Assembly: GCF_028291745.1 (NCBI RefSeq)
Contig: NZ_JAQGNQ010000022.1
Coordinates: forward strand, 1-54,730
Origin: Ramlibacter sp.
GTDB taxonomy: Bacteria; Pseudomonadota; Gammaproteobacteria; Burkholderiales; Burkholderiaceae_C
Length of the DNA stretch: 54,730 nucleotides
Direction: 5' to 3'
The position numbers and the translations under genes were made by a program. Positions 43,201 through 50,861 of the stretch are shown one piece after another. The stretch's first letter is position 1; every line of letters starts with the position of its first letter. Under the pieces are notes generated by a model. That model did not search any database. It was not told where the DNA came from and saw only the letters and a program-made list of their open reading frames with translations.

Positions 43201-46200
43201 GCCGCCGTTGCCGCCCTGCACGGTCATGCTGCCGGCCGACTGGATCTTGCCGGCGTTGACGATCGTGGCGCCGCTCACGGTGCCGTTGCCCGCCGTGCTC
43301 GTCGCGATGGCGATCACACCGGTCGCATTGTTGGTGACCGTGCCCGTGGCAGCCAGGCTGCTGCCGGTGGCACTGCCGCCCTGGATCGTGCCGCTGTTGT
43401 TCACGGTGCCGCTCGCCACGGTCAGCTTGTTGCCGGCGATCACGCCGCCGGCGTTGTTGGTGAGCGTGGTCACCCCATCGAGGGCGAGCGTGCCGGCCGA
43501 GGCGAGCACGCCATTGACCGTCGCGGTGCCGCCCACCGTGGCCGTGAGGTCGCCGCTGGCCACGAGTCGGCCGCCCACCGTCAGCGAGCCGGCGCGCAGG
43601 CGCGTGGCATGGGAGGACTGCAGCGTGCCGCTGTCGTCGACGGCGCCGCTGACGGTGACCGTGTCGGTGGCGTTGCCGCCGTTGGTGGACAGCAGCAAGG
43701 TGCCGGCGTTGCTCACGCTGGCCAGCGACAGGTCGCTGCCGGTGGCCGCCTGGATCCAGCCGCTGGCGTTGTTGCTGGCCGCGCCGGCCTTGACCTTCAG
43801 GTTGCCGTCCGTGAACAGCGTGCCGCTGTTGGTGAGAGTCTCGCTGGCGCCGCCGCCGGCATCGGCGATGTCGATCGTCGAGGCGCCGTAGAGGGTGCCC
43901 TGGTTGTCCAGGGTGCCGCCCACGCGCAGCATCGCGGCGCCGGTGCCGGCTTCCGTGCGACCGCTGTTGGTGAAGCCGCTGGCGGCGCTGAGGTCCAGCG
44001 TGGAGCCTTTCAGCGTGCCACCGTTGTTCACGCTGGAGGCCGTGAGCGCAAGCGCACCAGTCGACTGGGTGTAGCTGTTCGCCGTGGTGGTGAAGCCGCT
44101 GGTGGTGGTCACCGTCAGCGTGCCCTGCGCGAGCAGCTTGCCGCCGACGTTGCCGCTGGCGGCCTGCAGCGTGAGCGCCTGGGCCGATTGCAGCGTGCCG
44201 CTGTCGCTGAGTGCGCCCGTGAGCGAGACGGTGTCGGTGCCGGTGCCGCCCGTGGAGAGCAGCCAGGTGCCGGCGTTGCTGAGACTGCCGAGGCTCAGCG
44301 CGCTGCCCGCAGCCGACTGGACCCAGGCGCCGCTGTCGTTGCTGGTGGCCGCTGCACGCGCGCTGATGCGGCCGTCGGAGAGCAGCGTGCCGCTGTTCGC
44401 GAGGGATTCGCTGCCGTTGCCTGCCGCGTCGGCGATGTCCAGCAGATTGCCCGCGTACACGCTGCCGCTGTTGGCAAGGGTGCCGCCCACGCGCAGGTGC
44501 GCGGTACCGGTATCGGCTTCGGCGGTGCCGCTGTTGTCGAGGCCATTGCTGGCGGTGAGGGACAGGTCGGCGGCCTTCAGCACGCCGGCGTTGGCCACAT
44601 GCGCCGCCGCCAGCGTGAGCTGATGCGCGGATTGCGTGTAGCTGCCTTGGCCGGTGCTGTAGTCGCCGGTCGTGGTGACCGCGAGATCGCCGACCGCGAG
44701 CAGCTTGCCGCTCACGTTGCCGCTGGCCGCCTGCACCGTCAGCGCATTGGCCGATTGCAGGGTGCCGCTGTCGGTGAGCGCACCGGCCACCGTGACGGTG
44801 TCGGGGGCCGCGCCAGTGCTGGTGGAAAGCAGCCAGGTGCCGCCGTTGTCGAGGCTGGCTGCGGTGATGCCGCTGCCGGTCGCGGCCTGCGCCCAGCCGG
44901 TGTTGCGGGTCGTGCCCGCCTTCACGTCCATGCGGCCGTCGGCGATCAGCGTGCCGCTGTTGGTGAGGCTTTCGCTGCCGGCGCCCGCCGTGTCGGCGAT
45001 ATCCAGCGTCGTGGCCGCGTACAGCGTGCCGCTGTTGTCCATGCTGCCGCCCACGCGCACGGTGGTGGCGCCGGTGTCGGCTTGCGCCGTGCCGGTATTG
45101 CCGAAGCCGGATTGCGCGGTGAGCGCGAGGGCGTTGGCCTTGAGGACACCGGCGTTGCTGATGGTGGCGGCATGGAGCGTGAGCGTCTGGCCCGATTGGG
45201 TGTAGCTGCCGGCGCCCGTGGTGTACGCGCCAGTGGTGCTCACGCCAAGATTGCCGGTGGCCATCAGCAGGCCGTCGACCTGCGCGCTGGCGGCGCTCAC
45301 GCCGAGGGTGTTGGCGGACTGCAGCTTGCCGCTGTCGTTCAGCACGCCGGCGACCGTCACCGTGTCGGAGGTCGTGCCTGCGGCGGTGGACAGCAGCCAG
45401 GTGCCGGCGTTGTCCAGGCTCGCCGCATTCACGGTGCTCTGGTGCGCGGCTTGCACCCAGCCGCTGGCGGTGTTGCTGGCCGATTGCGCCTGGAGTGCCA
45501 GCGTGCCGTCGCTGAGGACCGTGCCGCTGTTGTGAAAGGTGCCGGTCGCCCCGCCGCTTGCGTCGGCGATGTCGAGCGCGGTCGCGGCGTACAGCGTGCC
45601 GCTGTTGTCCAGGCTGTCGCCCACGCGCAGCGTGGCCGACCCGACGTCGGCTTGCACGGTGCCGCTGTTGGCCAGGCCATGTTGCGCGGTCAGGCCGATG
45701 GTGGCGGCCTTCACGAGCCCGCTGTTGTCGACGCTGTCGGCGGCCAGCGTGATGCCTTGGCCGGCTTGCGTGTAGCTGCCGGCGACGGTGGTGTAGCTGC
45801 CCGTCGCGGTGATGGCCAGGTCCTGGCCCGCCAGCAGCTTGCCGACGACGCTGGCGCTGCCCGCGTTCACGGTCAGCGCATTCACGGATTGGATCGTGCC
45901 GCTGTCGGCCAGTGCGCCGGTGACGGTGACCATGTCACGATTCGATCCGGCCTGGGTCGACAGCAGCCACGTGCCGGCGTTGTCCACGCTGCCCAGGGCC
46001 ACGGTGCTGCCTTGCGCCGATTGCACCCAGCCATCGGCCGTGTTGCGGCTCGTGCCCGCCTTCACGCTCATGCTGCCGTCCGATTGCAGCGCGCCGCTGT
46101 TGGTCAGCGTCTCGCTGCCGTTGCCGGCGGCGTCCGCGATGTCCAGGCCGGTGGCGCCGTACACCGTGCCGCTGTTGTCCAGGGTGCCGCCGATGCGCAG

Positions 46201-48867
46201 CGTCGCCGCTCCGGTGTCGGCCTGGGTCGTGCCGCTATTGGCCAGGCCGGTCTGCGCCGTGAGCGTGACTGCGTTGGCCTTCAGCACACCGGCGTTGTCG
46301 ATGCTGCCGGCGGCAACCGCCAGCGCCTGGCCCGACTGCGTGAAGCTGTTCGCGCCGGTGGAATAGGCGCCGACGGTGGTGACGTCGAGGTTGCCGCTCG
46401 CCAGCAACTTGCCGGTGACGCTGGCGTGGTCGGCGCTCAGGGCCAAGGTGTTGACCGACTGCAGCGCGCCCGCATCGGCGAGCGCGCCGGCGATGACCAC
46501 GTGGTCGCCGCTGCCGGCATGCGTGGACAGCAGCCAGGTGCCCTGATTGTCCAGGCTGCCCAGCGTGAGGCTGCTGCGATCGCCCGCCTGCACCCAGCCG
46601 TCAGCGGTGTTGCTGGTGGCGGCGGCGGCGACCTGCATGCTGCCGGCCGATTGCAGCGTGCCGCTGTTGCTCAATGACTCGGTGCCAGCGCCCGTGGCGT
46701 CGGCGATGTCCAGGTTGGTCGCCGCGTACAGGGTGCCGCTGTTGGCGATCGCGCCGCTCGCGTGCACGACCGCATTGCCGCTGTCCGCCTGGGCGATGCC
46801 GCTGTTGGCGAAGCCGTTGCCGGCGGTGAGCGTCAGCGCCTGCGCTTTCAGCACACCGGCATTCGTCACGCTGCCGGCGTTCAGGGCCAGCGCCCCGCCG
46901 GACTGCGTGTAGCTGCCGGCGCCGGTGGTGTACGCGCCGGTGCTGGTGATGGACAGGTCGCCATCCGCCAGCAGCTTGCCGGCTATCGTGGCGCTGCCGC
47001 TTTGCACGCGCAGTGCACGGGCGGATTGCAGCGTGCCCGCGTCGCTCAATGCGCCGGAAACCGCGACGCTGTCGCTCGCCGCACCCGGCGCCGTGGACAG
47101 CAGCCAGTTGCCGCCGTTGTCCAGGCTCGTGGCTTGCACGTGGCTACCCGCGGCCGCCTGCACGCCAGCGCCGGCGGCGTTGCTCACGCTCGCGCCCTTC
47201 AGGGCCAGCGTGGCTTCGGTCAGGATGCGGCCACCAGCCACGTTGCTGATCGACTCGCTGGCCTCGCCCGCGTTGTCGGCGATGTCGAGGCCGGCAGCGG
47301 CATGGATCGCGCCGGAGTTCGTCAATGCCTGGCCGATGCGCAAGGTGGCCTGGCCAGCGTCGGCGCTGATCGCGCCCGCATTGTTCAGGCCCTGCGCCGC
47401 GGTGATGACGACGTTGCCGGCGCTGCTGACAACGCCCTGCCCCGCGGCTGCAACCGTGCTCATCGCACCCGTGGCGGCCAGCGTGAGATCACCCGTCGCC
47501 TGGACCGCCGCGGTGCCCAGCGCGAGGTCGCCCTGCTTGGCCGAGAGCTGCAGGCCGGCGCCCGCGTCCAGCGTCGCCCCGGTACTGCCCACGCTCAGGC
47601 TGCCGACGGTGCCCTGCCAGACGCCAGTCGCACCCCAGCGGGTGCCGTCGATGGCGGCACTGCCCTGCACGTCCAGGGTCAGCGCGCCGCCGGCATGGCG
47701 CGTGTTGTTGCCTTCCACGGTGCCGGTGCTGCTTGCGGTGTCGAGCAGGCTGGCCGCGCTCACGCCCAGGTTGCGGCCGGCCACCAGCGAACTGCCCGTG
47801 ATCTGCGCGGCACCATCACTGGCGAGCGCCAGGTCAAAGCCCGCGTTGAGAGAGGCATCGGCCAGCTGCACGCCCGCGCCGCGGGCCGTGACGGCCAGGT
47901 TGCCGCTGGCCGACAGCTTGTTGTTCAACTGGATCTGGCCGGCCGACGTGAGCGAGAAATCGCCCGCCGTCGCCGCCGCGTCGCCCAGCATGCGCACGCC
48001 CACGCCGGCCTCGGTGGAGACCAGCACGATGCGATTGGCGTACATGCCGCCCAGCAGCGAAGAATCGATGGCGAGCGTAGGCGCCGCGCCTTCGGGCGTG
48101 GCCGCGCCGGTGACGCTGCGGCTGCCGTAGTCCCAGACGTTGGCGCCGGTGTAGATGCCCAGGGAGAGCGCGTTGACCTGCCCGTCCAGGCGCACCGAGC
48201 GGCTCACCAGGTCGAGGATCTGCTGCGCGCTGGCGTTCAGGCCGCTGCCGTTGATGGCGATGTCACCGCGGGTGACGGTGAAGCCGCCCAGCGAGCCATC
48301 GGCATTGAAGCGCGGCAGGCCGGTGCTGAGCGTCACCCGGTCGGTGTTGATGAAACCGCAGCCCGCACAGGTGATGCCGAAGGGGTTGGCGACCACCACG
48401 TCGGCGCGCTTGCCCAGCACCTCGGTGAAGCCGGCCAGCGTGCTGCGGCTGGTGCCCGTCACCTGGTTCAGGATCAGGCTCGCCTCGCCGGAGAGGTTGA
48501 TGTTCGCGTACACCGTGCCGGCCAGTTGCGACTGGCGCTTGATCTGGTCGGAATTCCCGTTGTTCAGGACCAGGCCGGCGGCGTTGACGTTGAACTGCGT
48601 GTAGAGGTTGTTCGACACGCCCGCGGCATTGGGCGTGGCGATGTCGACCACCGTCACGCCATTGGGCGCGACATAGGCGCGCGTGTTGCCACCCGCCGCT
48701 GTGACCGAAGGATCCGCCGCCTGCGCGATCAGCGAGGCTGCCAACAGCGACAGGCCCACCCCGGCGCGCACCAGGCTGCTGCCGGGGCCGCGCGATTGCG
48801 CGATTTCGCCAGCTGCAGTCCAGCAACCCTTCTTGGCATTCCAGACGACGCGATAGATCTTGTTCAT
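37273..48867 (-). CDS. FhaB/HMW1A-like two-partner-secretion exoprotein (filamentous haemagglutinin family)
   Basis: 3,864 residues. Residues 1-24 are an extended signal peptide region (NKIYRVVWNAKKGCW), and cleavage is likely after A50. The TPS domain (about 51-300) has NPFGITCAGCGFIN near 165. About 450-1780 is a tandem array of ~190-residue units. Residues 2122-2124 carry a Cys-Asn-Cys in an unusual Tyr/Trp-rich segment; 2270-2390 is a Ser/Thr/Gly/Ala spacer. Residues 2700-3750 are haemagglutinin-type beta-helix repeats rich in STTT. The last ~95 residues are Ig-like (PIG type). No VENN motif or toxin domain, so contact-dependent inhibition is unlikely. Many N-X-S/T sites. Confidence 0.93.
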   Translation of the reverse strand: MNKIYRVVWNAKKGCWTAAGEIAQSRGPGSSLVRAGVGLSLLAASLIAQAADPSVTAAGGNTRAYVAPNGVTVVDIATPNAAGVSNNLYTQFNVNAAGLVLNNGNSDQIKRQSQLAGTVYANINLSGEASLILNQVTGTSRSTLAGFTEVLGKRADVVVANPFGITCAGCGFINTDRVTLSTGLPRFNADGSLGGFTVTRGDIAINGSGLNASAQQILDLVSRSVRLDGQVNALSLGIYTGANVWDYGSRSVTGAATPEGAAPTLAIDSSLLGGMYANRIVLVSTEAGVGVRMLGDAAATAGDFSLTSAGQIQLNNKLSASGNLAVTARGAGVQLADASLNAGFDLALASDGAAQITGSSLVAGRNLGVSAASLLDTASSTGTVEGNNTRHAGGALTLDVQGSAAIDGTRWGATGVWQGTVGSLSVGSTGATLDAGAGLQLSAKQGDLALGTAAVQATGDLTLAATGAMSTVAAAGQGVVSSAGNVVITAAQGLNNAGAISADAGQATLRIGQALTNSGAIHAAAGLDIADNAGEASESISNVAGGRILTEATLALKGASVSNAAGAGVQAAAGSHVQATSLDNGGNWLLSTAPGAASDSVAVSGALSDAGTLQSARALRVQSGSATIAGKLLADGDLSITSTGAYTTGAGSYTQSGGALALNAGSVTNAGVLKAQALTLTAGNGFANSGIAQADSGNAVVHASGAIANSGTLYAATNLDIADATGAGTESLSNSGTLQSAGSMQVAAAATSNTADGWVQAGDRSSLTLGSLDNQGTWLLSTHAGSGDHVVIAGALADAGALQSVNTLALSADHASVTGKLLASGNLDVTTVGAYSTGANSFTQSGQALAVAAGSIDNAGVLKANAVTLTAQTGLANSGTTQADTGAATLRIGGTLDNSGTVYGATGLDIADAAGNGSETLTNSGALQSDGSMSVKAGTSRNTADGWVQSAQGSTVALGSVDNAGTWLLSTQAGSNRDMVTVTGALADSGTIQSVNALTVNAGSASVVGKLLAGQDLAITATGSYTTVAGSYTQAGQGITLAADSVDNSGLVKAATIGLTAQHGLANSGTVQADVGSATLRVGDSLDNSGTLYAATALDIADASGGATGTFHNSGTVLSDGTLALQAQSASNTASGWVQAAHQSTVNAASLDNAGTWLLSTAAGTTSDTVTVAGVLNDSGKLQSANTLGVSAASAQVDGLLMATGNLGVSTTGAYTTGAGSYTQSGQTLTLHAATISNAGVLKANALALTAQSGFGNTGTAQADTGATTVRVGGSMDNSGTLYAATTLDIADTAGAGSESLTNSGTLIADGRMDVKAGTTRNTGWAQAATGSGITAASLDNGGTWLLSTSTGAAPDTVTVAGALTDSGTLQSANALTVQAASGNVSGKLLAVGDLAVTTTGDYSTGQGSYTQSAHQLTLAAAHVANAGVLKAADLSLTASNGLDNSGTAEADTGTAHLRVGGTLANSGSVYAGNLLDIADAAGNGSESLANSGTLLSDGRISARAAATSNDSGAWVQSAAGSALSLGSLSNAGTWLLSTGGTGTDTVSLTGALSDSGTLQSAQALTLQAASGNVGGKLLAQGTLTVTTTSGFTTTANSYTQSTGALALTASSVNNGGTLKGSTLDLSAASGFTNSGRTEAGTGAAMLRVGGTLDNQGTLYGASTIDIADAGGGASETLTNSGTLFTDGNLKVKAGAASNNASGWIQAATGSDLSLASVSNAGTLLLSTNGGNATDTVTVSGAVDDSGTLQSSHATRLRAGSLTVGGRLVASGDLTATVGGTATVNGVLASAGTLALDGVTTLTNNAGGVIAGNKLTVASGTVNNSGTIQGGSATGSSLAATGTVTNNATGVIAIATSTAGNGTVSGATIVNAGKIQSAGSMTVQGGNGGLANSGTVLADGTLTVQAQAGTTLDVTQTGSAVLQGGVLNVNARQLTLNNSSSVQSLGDMGLTLNGLSFGASSARIVAGRNGSGTGTITVASALTDNAGIYSGSNLAVNAPGVTLTQTGGMAAAGNLTVTSTGDISNSGALFAGGTLTANASGHTITNVGDAAGGIGTIDAGSNLVLTASTLVNNSRIDSSGNITINAGTIHNDTPGGDTRYWGGDENVAQSQTGYDSQGYNGCNCVDQTQVWYYEKTWTQRQYYGNGATAIANKPQIIGNGTVTLTGFNTATNLAGVLSGSTLNITGNSGASFTNDDLALQQKSYKEDWQHYIKYIAAGPATYTDDSNHNNTGAVLQGTTALYSPGAGVYANNLNVSNVSLTNTGSAYTTAASGTSYSAAAGSAAGAASVGSSTGAHGASTSSNAAGVTARTGSTASADTGVSAQSGSTSNGASGSGARTGSTAGAATASTAQAGSTSNGTGATGAGTASTSTGTAATGSVAFGGINITLPTNPNGYFVPVTAPGAHYLVEANPVIGGLSASFGGSNYMLTQLGFNPDTAQTRLGDANYEAYLVQQQLIAQTGGNLLAGFQDQSSVLNALVQNGVTEARTLGLTVGQQLSAQQVAALNQDIVWMVSTQVGGQTVLVPQVYLSPQTIAGIQSGAVLAGNNVSLDVTSLTNTGGTIVGRNSLDVRSAGDITNLSGTITGGTVNLDAAGSIVNQTVSQGSGNDQLYVTSIGKQAGISSTGDLGLTAGKDITNLGASMTAGGNANLSAGGAITFDTIQNRNANTTHSSYDNGLTSGTSTTTTTTVDQVKSGLTAGGNLNMTSGRDITLAGTDAKVGGDASLNATGNVDIIARANSTTTHSESTSSGLGVGGGLVGTTATTTDAQHDRNVGSSLTVGGNATVNAGGDLTLQGSSMKVQGDGTVNASNVNVLAGLDSDTSHTTTKTSSFLGGGGAGSSGASANAGANASATGTQASTGAQAGAQANAGGTGGVVISQTTTTTNDTTDTHHVASTLDVGGNLTVNASKDVAVQGSKVSAGGNATINATNVNVLAAEDVHTSTTSTTSTAVGFMGSSDNHAGASAGADASANAGGANASAGASTKGGNLAAGVDQNNLNANASAQAQANAASNNDLTLVRSTTDTTSTLDVTHQGSSITSGGNLSINAGNNLTTQGSSLAAGNDVKLAATNLSFQAVNDVHQTTTSSSTTSAGLFANGTADASAKGNAGANGGDLSASASGSAQANADASVGIKVSNTQSGSTDGSTTAVTSSITAGGNINRNATGNITDVGTQITAGGNLNQSANTITSLAAQNTTYSSNSTTSNTGTLGVYAGASASASADASVKGGIGTGAGQPSTDTSAGAGAGVGVRATYQYQQDQAGSASSNAVVSNITVGGKVNSTSQGTTTLQGTNINAGGDVNLAAGSLDYRAAANTTSNSTSTTSGQGQVQVAIEGTGTGANGGYSNGKTADSSSTAVVGSLTSGGNLKITTTGDTRLEGTNLASTGTTGIAAGGNVTIAAAQNTSSSSSSNIDASLTISADKSGAKGGKQGASAEGGYSQSSDSGSEAVAGSINAGTGLTISSGKDTTLVGTAITSGGDASISAGGNLNYQAAQSTQSSQSFGVEASVGGGKETSSKGKTSSSSELGVSGEYAQSNSTTQQGGSIAAAGNLNLSSGGNTTLVGTAASAGGQANINAGGKVDVQAAVSTTTSTGVSASLDASKSKEGSAKAEKEGGVAGTFVGGTSSTAQAASLQGGTGVNVTAGGDASFQGTQIASGGNVGIQAGGNVTLGTANSSSVSGSIGGSAGSGGAMINNAQVSGSDSKQTVNIQNAGNLTVNAGGTVALQGTQAQSDGTVTVAGGGGVKKEAVVSGGGSIGLTTAGAAVQVQTVQMNGAGRTLVQAGPGGAFAAQIALPANLPAGTQLKASTADGKPLPTWLKVDPSTGQISGTPPAGFKGTVQVNVTVPQPGGASVMVPLTFSAP
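41700..42060 (-). repeat. Low-complexity Ser/Thr/Gly/Ala spacer in the exoprotein gene
   Basis: About 120 codons (residues 2270-2390) repeating TGSTASA/QSGSTSNG-like units. It separates the Cys-bearing segment from the domain that follows and probably forms a flexible, extended linker. Slippage at such DNA can change length between strains. Confidence 0.7.
43540..47400 (-). repeat. Seven tandem ~567-bp units in the exoprotein gene
   Basis: The codons for LDIADA recur at about 47273, 46697, 46131, 45562, 44992, 44431 and 43861, spacing 561-576 bases, about 189-190 residues. Each unit also has DNSGTLY, WVQA, WLLST, DSGTLQS, GKLLA and SYTQS elements in the same order. Units differ at many positions, so this is an old but still regular array. 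Confidence 0.85.
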
Positions 48868-48879
48868 TTTGGGTCTCGG

Positions 48880-50619
48880 TCAGAGGGCAGCGGACAGGCG
48901 GAACCAGGTTTGCCCGGGTTCGCGCGCCAGGGAGGCGGGTTTGCTGATGGGAGCGGCGTAGAAGACGTCCCAGGTGAGGGCGCGCCATTGCAGCTGCAGG
49001 CCGACGGCGGCACCGGAGAGGTTGCCGCCGTCCTCGGGGCCGACGTTCGACACGCGGCCGAAGTCGAGGGCCGCATAGGCACGGGCGGCGACGGTGTCGT
49101 TGCCGGCGCGGAACTGGCGCAGCAACGAGAGGCTGTTGCGCCAGTAGAAGCCGTTGTCGCCGGACAGGCTCGAGTTGTAGAAGCCGCGCACCGTGTAGAA
49201 GCTGCCGATCAGCATCTTCTCGGAGCCGTACAGGCTGTCGTAGGCCTTCTGGGCGGCGATCTCGCCGTCGTAGCTCCAGCGCTGGCCCAGGCCTTCGAAG
49301 GGCAGGTGCAGTTGCGCGCCCGCCTGCAGCTTGCTGAATTGCGCATGCGGCTGCTCGGAGGTGAGCAGCTCCGGGTCGCGCAGCGCGCCGAAGGTCTTCA
49401 GGCCTTGCACGACATCGAGCGAGGCATTCAGCAGCCCGGTGCCCAGCACCACGCGCGAGTACGAGCCGCGCACATCCAGCAGCGTCAGCTTGCGGCTGCT
49501 CACGTCGAGCAACTGGCCGGCGAAGAAGTTGGTGGCGTCCTTGGTCGTGAGCGCCGTGCCCAGGGACAGGCGACCCACTTCGTCGCGGTGGACCACGCGG
49601 TCGTAGCCCACCGTGACGATGCTGTTGGAGCCCTCGGCCGGCTGCTGCGTGCCACTGGGGAGCGTGAGCACGTTGCGATAGGTGGAGCGGATCACGCTGG
49701 CCGTCCAGGTGTCGTAGCCGTGCGGCAGCCACAGGTCCAGGCCGTCGGACTGCGTGTGGTGGTCGCCGTCGGGGAACGGCACCGACTCGCGATGCGAGAC
49801 GGAGACCTGCTCGCCGAGGCCCGCAAGGTTGTCCAGCACCACGGTGGCCGAGGCCTGGTGCACGCCCGTGCCTTCCTGCCCCTGGTTGTCGTAGCTTGTG
49901 ATCAGGTGCACGGAGCGCGTGGGCGTGTTGTGCACGGTCACCACGCTGCCGCCGGCCGCCTCGCCCGGCAGGATCTCCAGGCGCGCGTTGTTGGACTGCA
50001 GGCGGTTGATCTGGTCGATGCCCTGCTCGAGGTCACGCAGGTTCAGCACCTGCCCCTCGTGCGTCGGGAACACGGCGCCCGCGGGCACGCTCTTCTTGCC
50101 TTCGTCGTCGATGCGGAAATGCTCGATCGTTCCTTCGACCACGTCGATGGTCAGCGTGCCTTGCTTGAGGTCCTGCGCGGGCAGGTAGGCGCGCGAGGTG
50201 ACGTAGCCCTGGACGATGTAGTCCTTGGTGATCAGCCCGAGGATCTCCGTGATCTCGTTGACCCCCAGGCAGTGCCCGGCAAAGCGGGAGTCGATCTCGG
50301 CCCGCGCGGCCTGCCGCAGCCGCGGGCTGTTGTGGATCACGATTTCGCGGATGTCGTGGCACGCACCGGGCACGGCGGCCGGCTGCACCGGGGCCGGCGT
50401 GGCACGCAGGTCGGCGCCGCCGGGGGGAGCGACGCGCCGCGTGCTCTCCAGATCGCGCTGAATTTGTTCCTGTTGCCTGCGCTGTAATTGTTCCAGCTGT
50501 TGTGCGGCTGCATCACCAGGAGAGGTCTGGGCCGCAACGAAGGCGGGGGTTGCCGTGGCCATGAAGGCCAGGGGAACGAGCACACGAGACGCGATTCTTC
50601 TTGGTTTTCCGGGGGTCAT
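48880..50619 (-). CDS. FhaC/ShlB/HMW1B-family outer-membrane transporter (TpsB)
   Basis: 579 residues. Signal peptide VLVPLAFMATATPAFVAA, then a Gln-rich coiled segment (QQLEQLQRRQQEQIQ). Two POTRA domains precede the beta-barrel (REIVIHNSPRLRQ, then TIDVVEGTIEHFRI). The conserved loop motif in the barrel is VRGF (SFYTVRGFYNSS, near residue 477). It ends in a hydrophobic strand WFRLSAAL. It secretes the exoprotein encoded 12 bases downstream by recognising its TPS domain. First gene of the four-gene adhesin operon. Confidence 0.93.
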   Translation of the reverse strand: MTPGKPRRIASRVLVPLAFMATATPAFVAAQTSPGDAAAQQLEQLQRRQQEQIQRDLESTRRVAPPGGADLRATPAPVQPAAVPGACHDIREIVIHNSPRLRQAARAEIDSRFAGHCLGVNEITEILGLITKDYIVQGYVTSRAYLPAQDLKQGTLTIDVVEGTIEHFRIDDEGKKSVPAGAVFPTHEGQVLNLRDLEQGIDQINRLQSNNARLEILPGEAAGGSVVTVHNTPTRSVHLITSYDNQGQEGTGVHQASATVVLDNLAGLGEQVSVSHRESVPFPDGDHHTQSDGLDLWLPHGYDTWTASVIRSTYRNVLTLPSGTQQPAEGSNSIVTVGYDRVVHRDEVGRLSLGTALTTKDATNFFAGQLLDVSSRKLTLLDVRGSYSRVVLGTGLLNASLDVVQGLKTFGALRDPELLTSEQPHAQFSKLQAGAQLHLPFEGLGQRWSYDGEIAAQKAYDSLYGSEKMLIGSFYTVRGFYNSSLSGDNGFYWRNSLSLLRQFRAGNDTVAARAYAALDFGRVSNVGPEDGGNLSGAAVGLQLQWRALTWDVFYAAPISKPASLAREPGQTWFRLSAAL

Positions 50620-50694
50620 GCGGTGTGCACCGGCCGCCAGCGCTCATGCCTGGAGTGGGTGCGGGGGGCAAAACCATCGAACCTAACCCGATTT

Positions 50695-50729
50695 GGTTGC
50701 GTCCGCAACTAAGTGTTTCGTTTGCAACC
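50695..50729. promoter_or_regulatory. Nested inverted repeats upstream of tpsB
   Basis: GTTGCG-TC-CGCAAC (50696-50709) is a perfect dyad, and GGTTGC (50695-50700) pairs again with GCAACC (50724-50729). The region lies 76-110 bases before the tpsB ATG and is AT-richer than its surroundings. It may be a regulator site for the adhesin operon; the protein is unknown. Confidence 0.4.
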
Positions 50730-50832
50730 GATCCGCTTCCAACCCAGTCTGCCGCTCGAAGCTCCCCTGCGCCGGCGGTGCCTTGGGCGCAAGTAGTGCG
50801 ACGAGGTCGGGCATGCGGCTGGAAATGAGATA

Positions 50833-50848
50833 CTGTATTTCCGTACAG
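50833..50848. promoter_or_regulatory. LexA (SOS) box of the imuA-imuB-dnaE2 operon
   Basis: CTGT-N8-ACAG, an exact match to the LexA consensus, ending 13 bases before the imuA ATG. This is the expected control of the mutagenesis cassette. Confidence 0.88.
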
Positions 50849-50861
50849 TTAATCGCATCGC

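Noticed and set aside
38239..46677. A rightward open frame of about 2,800 codons opposite the exoprotein gene, and a similar one at 46762-50487
   Set aside because: They mirror the codon pattern of the real leftward genes, are rich in Arg/Gly/Ala with no domain, and lack ribosome sites. The leftward frames have signal peptides, TPS and barrel motifs.
43540..47400. Regular repeats as a possible CRISPR array
   Set aside because: The units are about 567 bases, diverged and in frame within a giant exoprotein gene; no short identical repeats with unique spacers.
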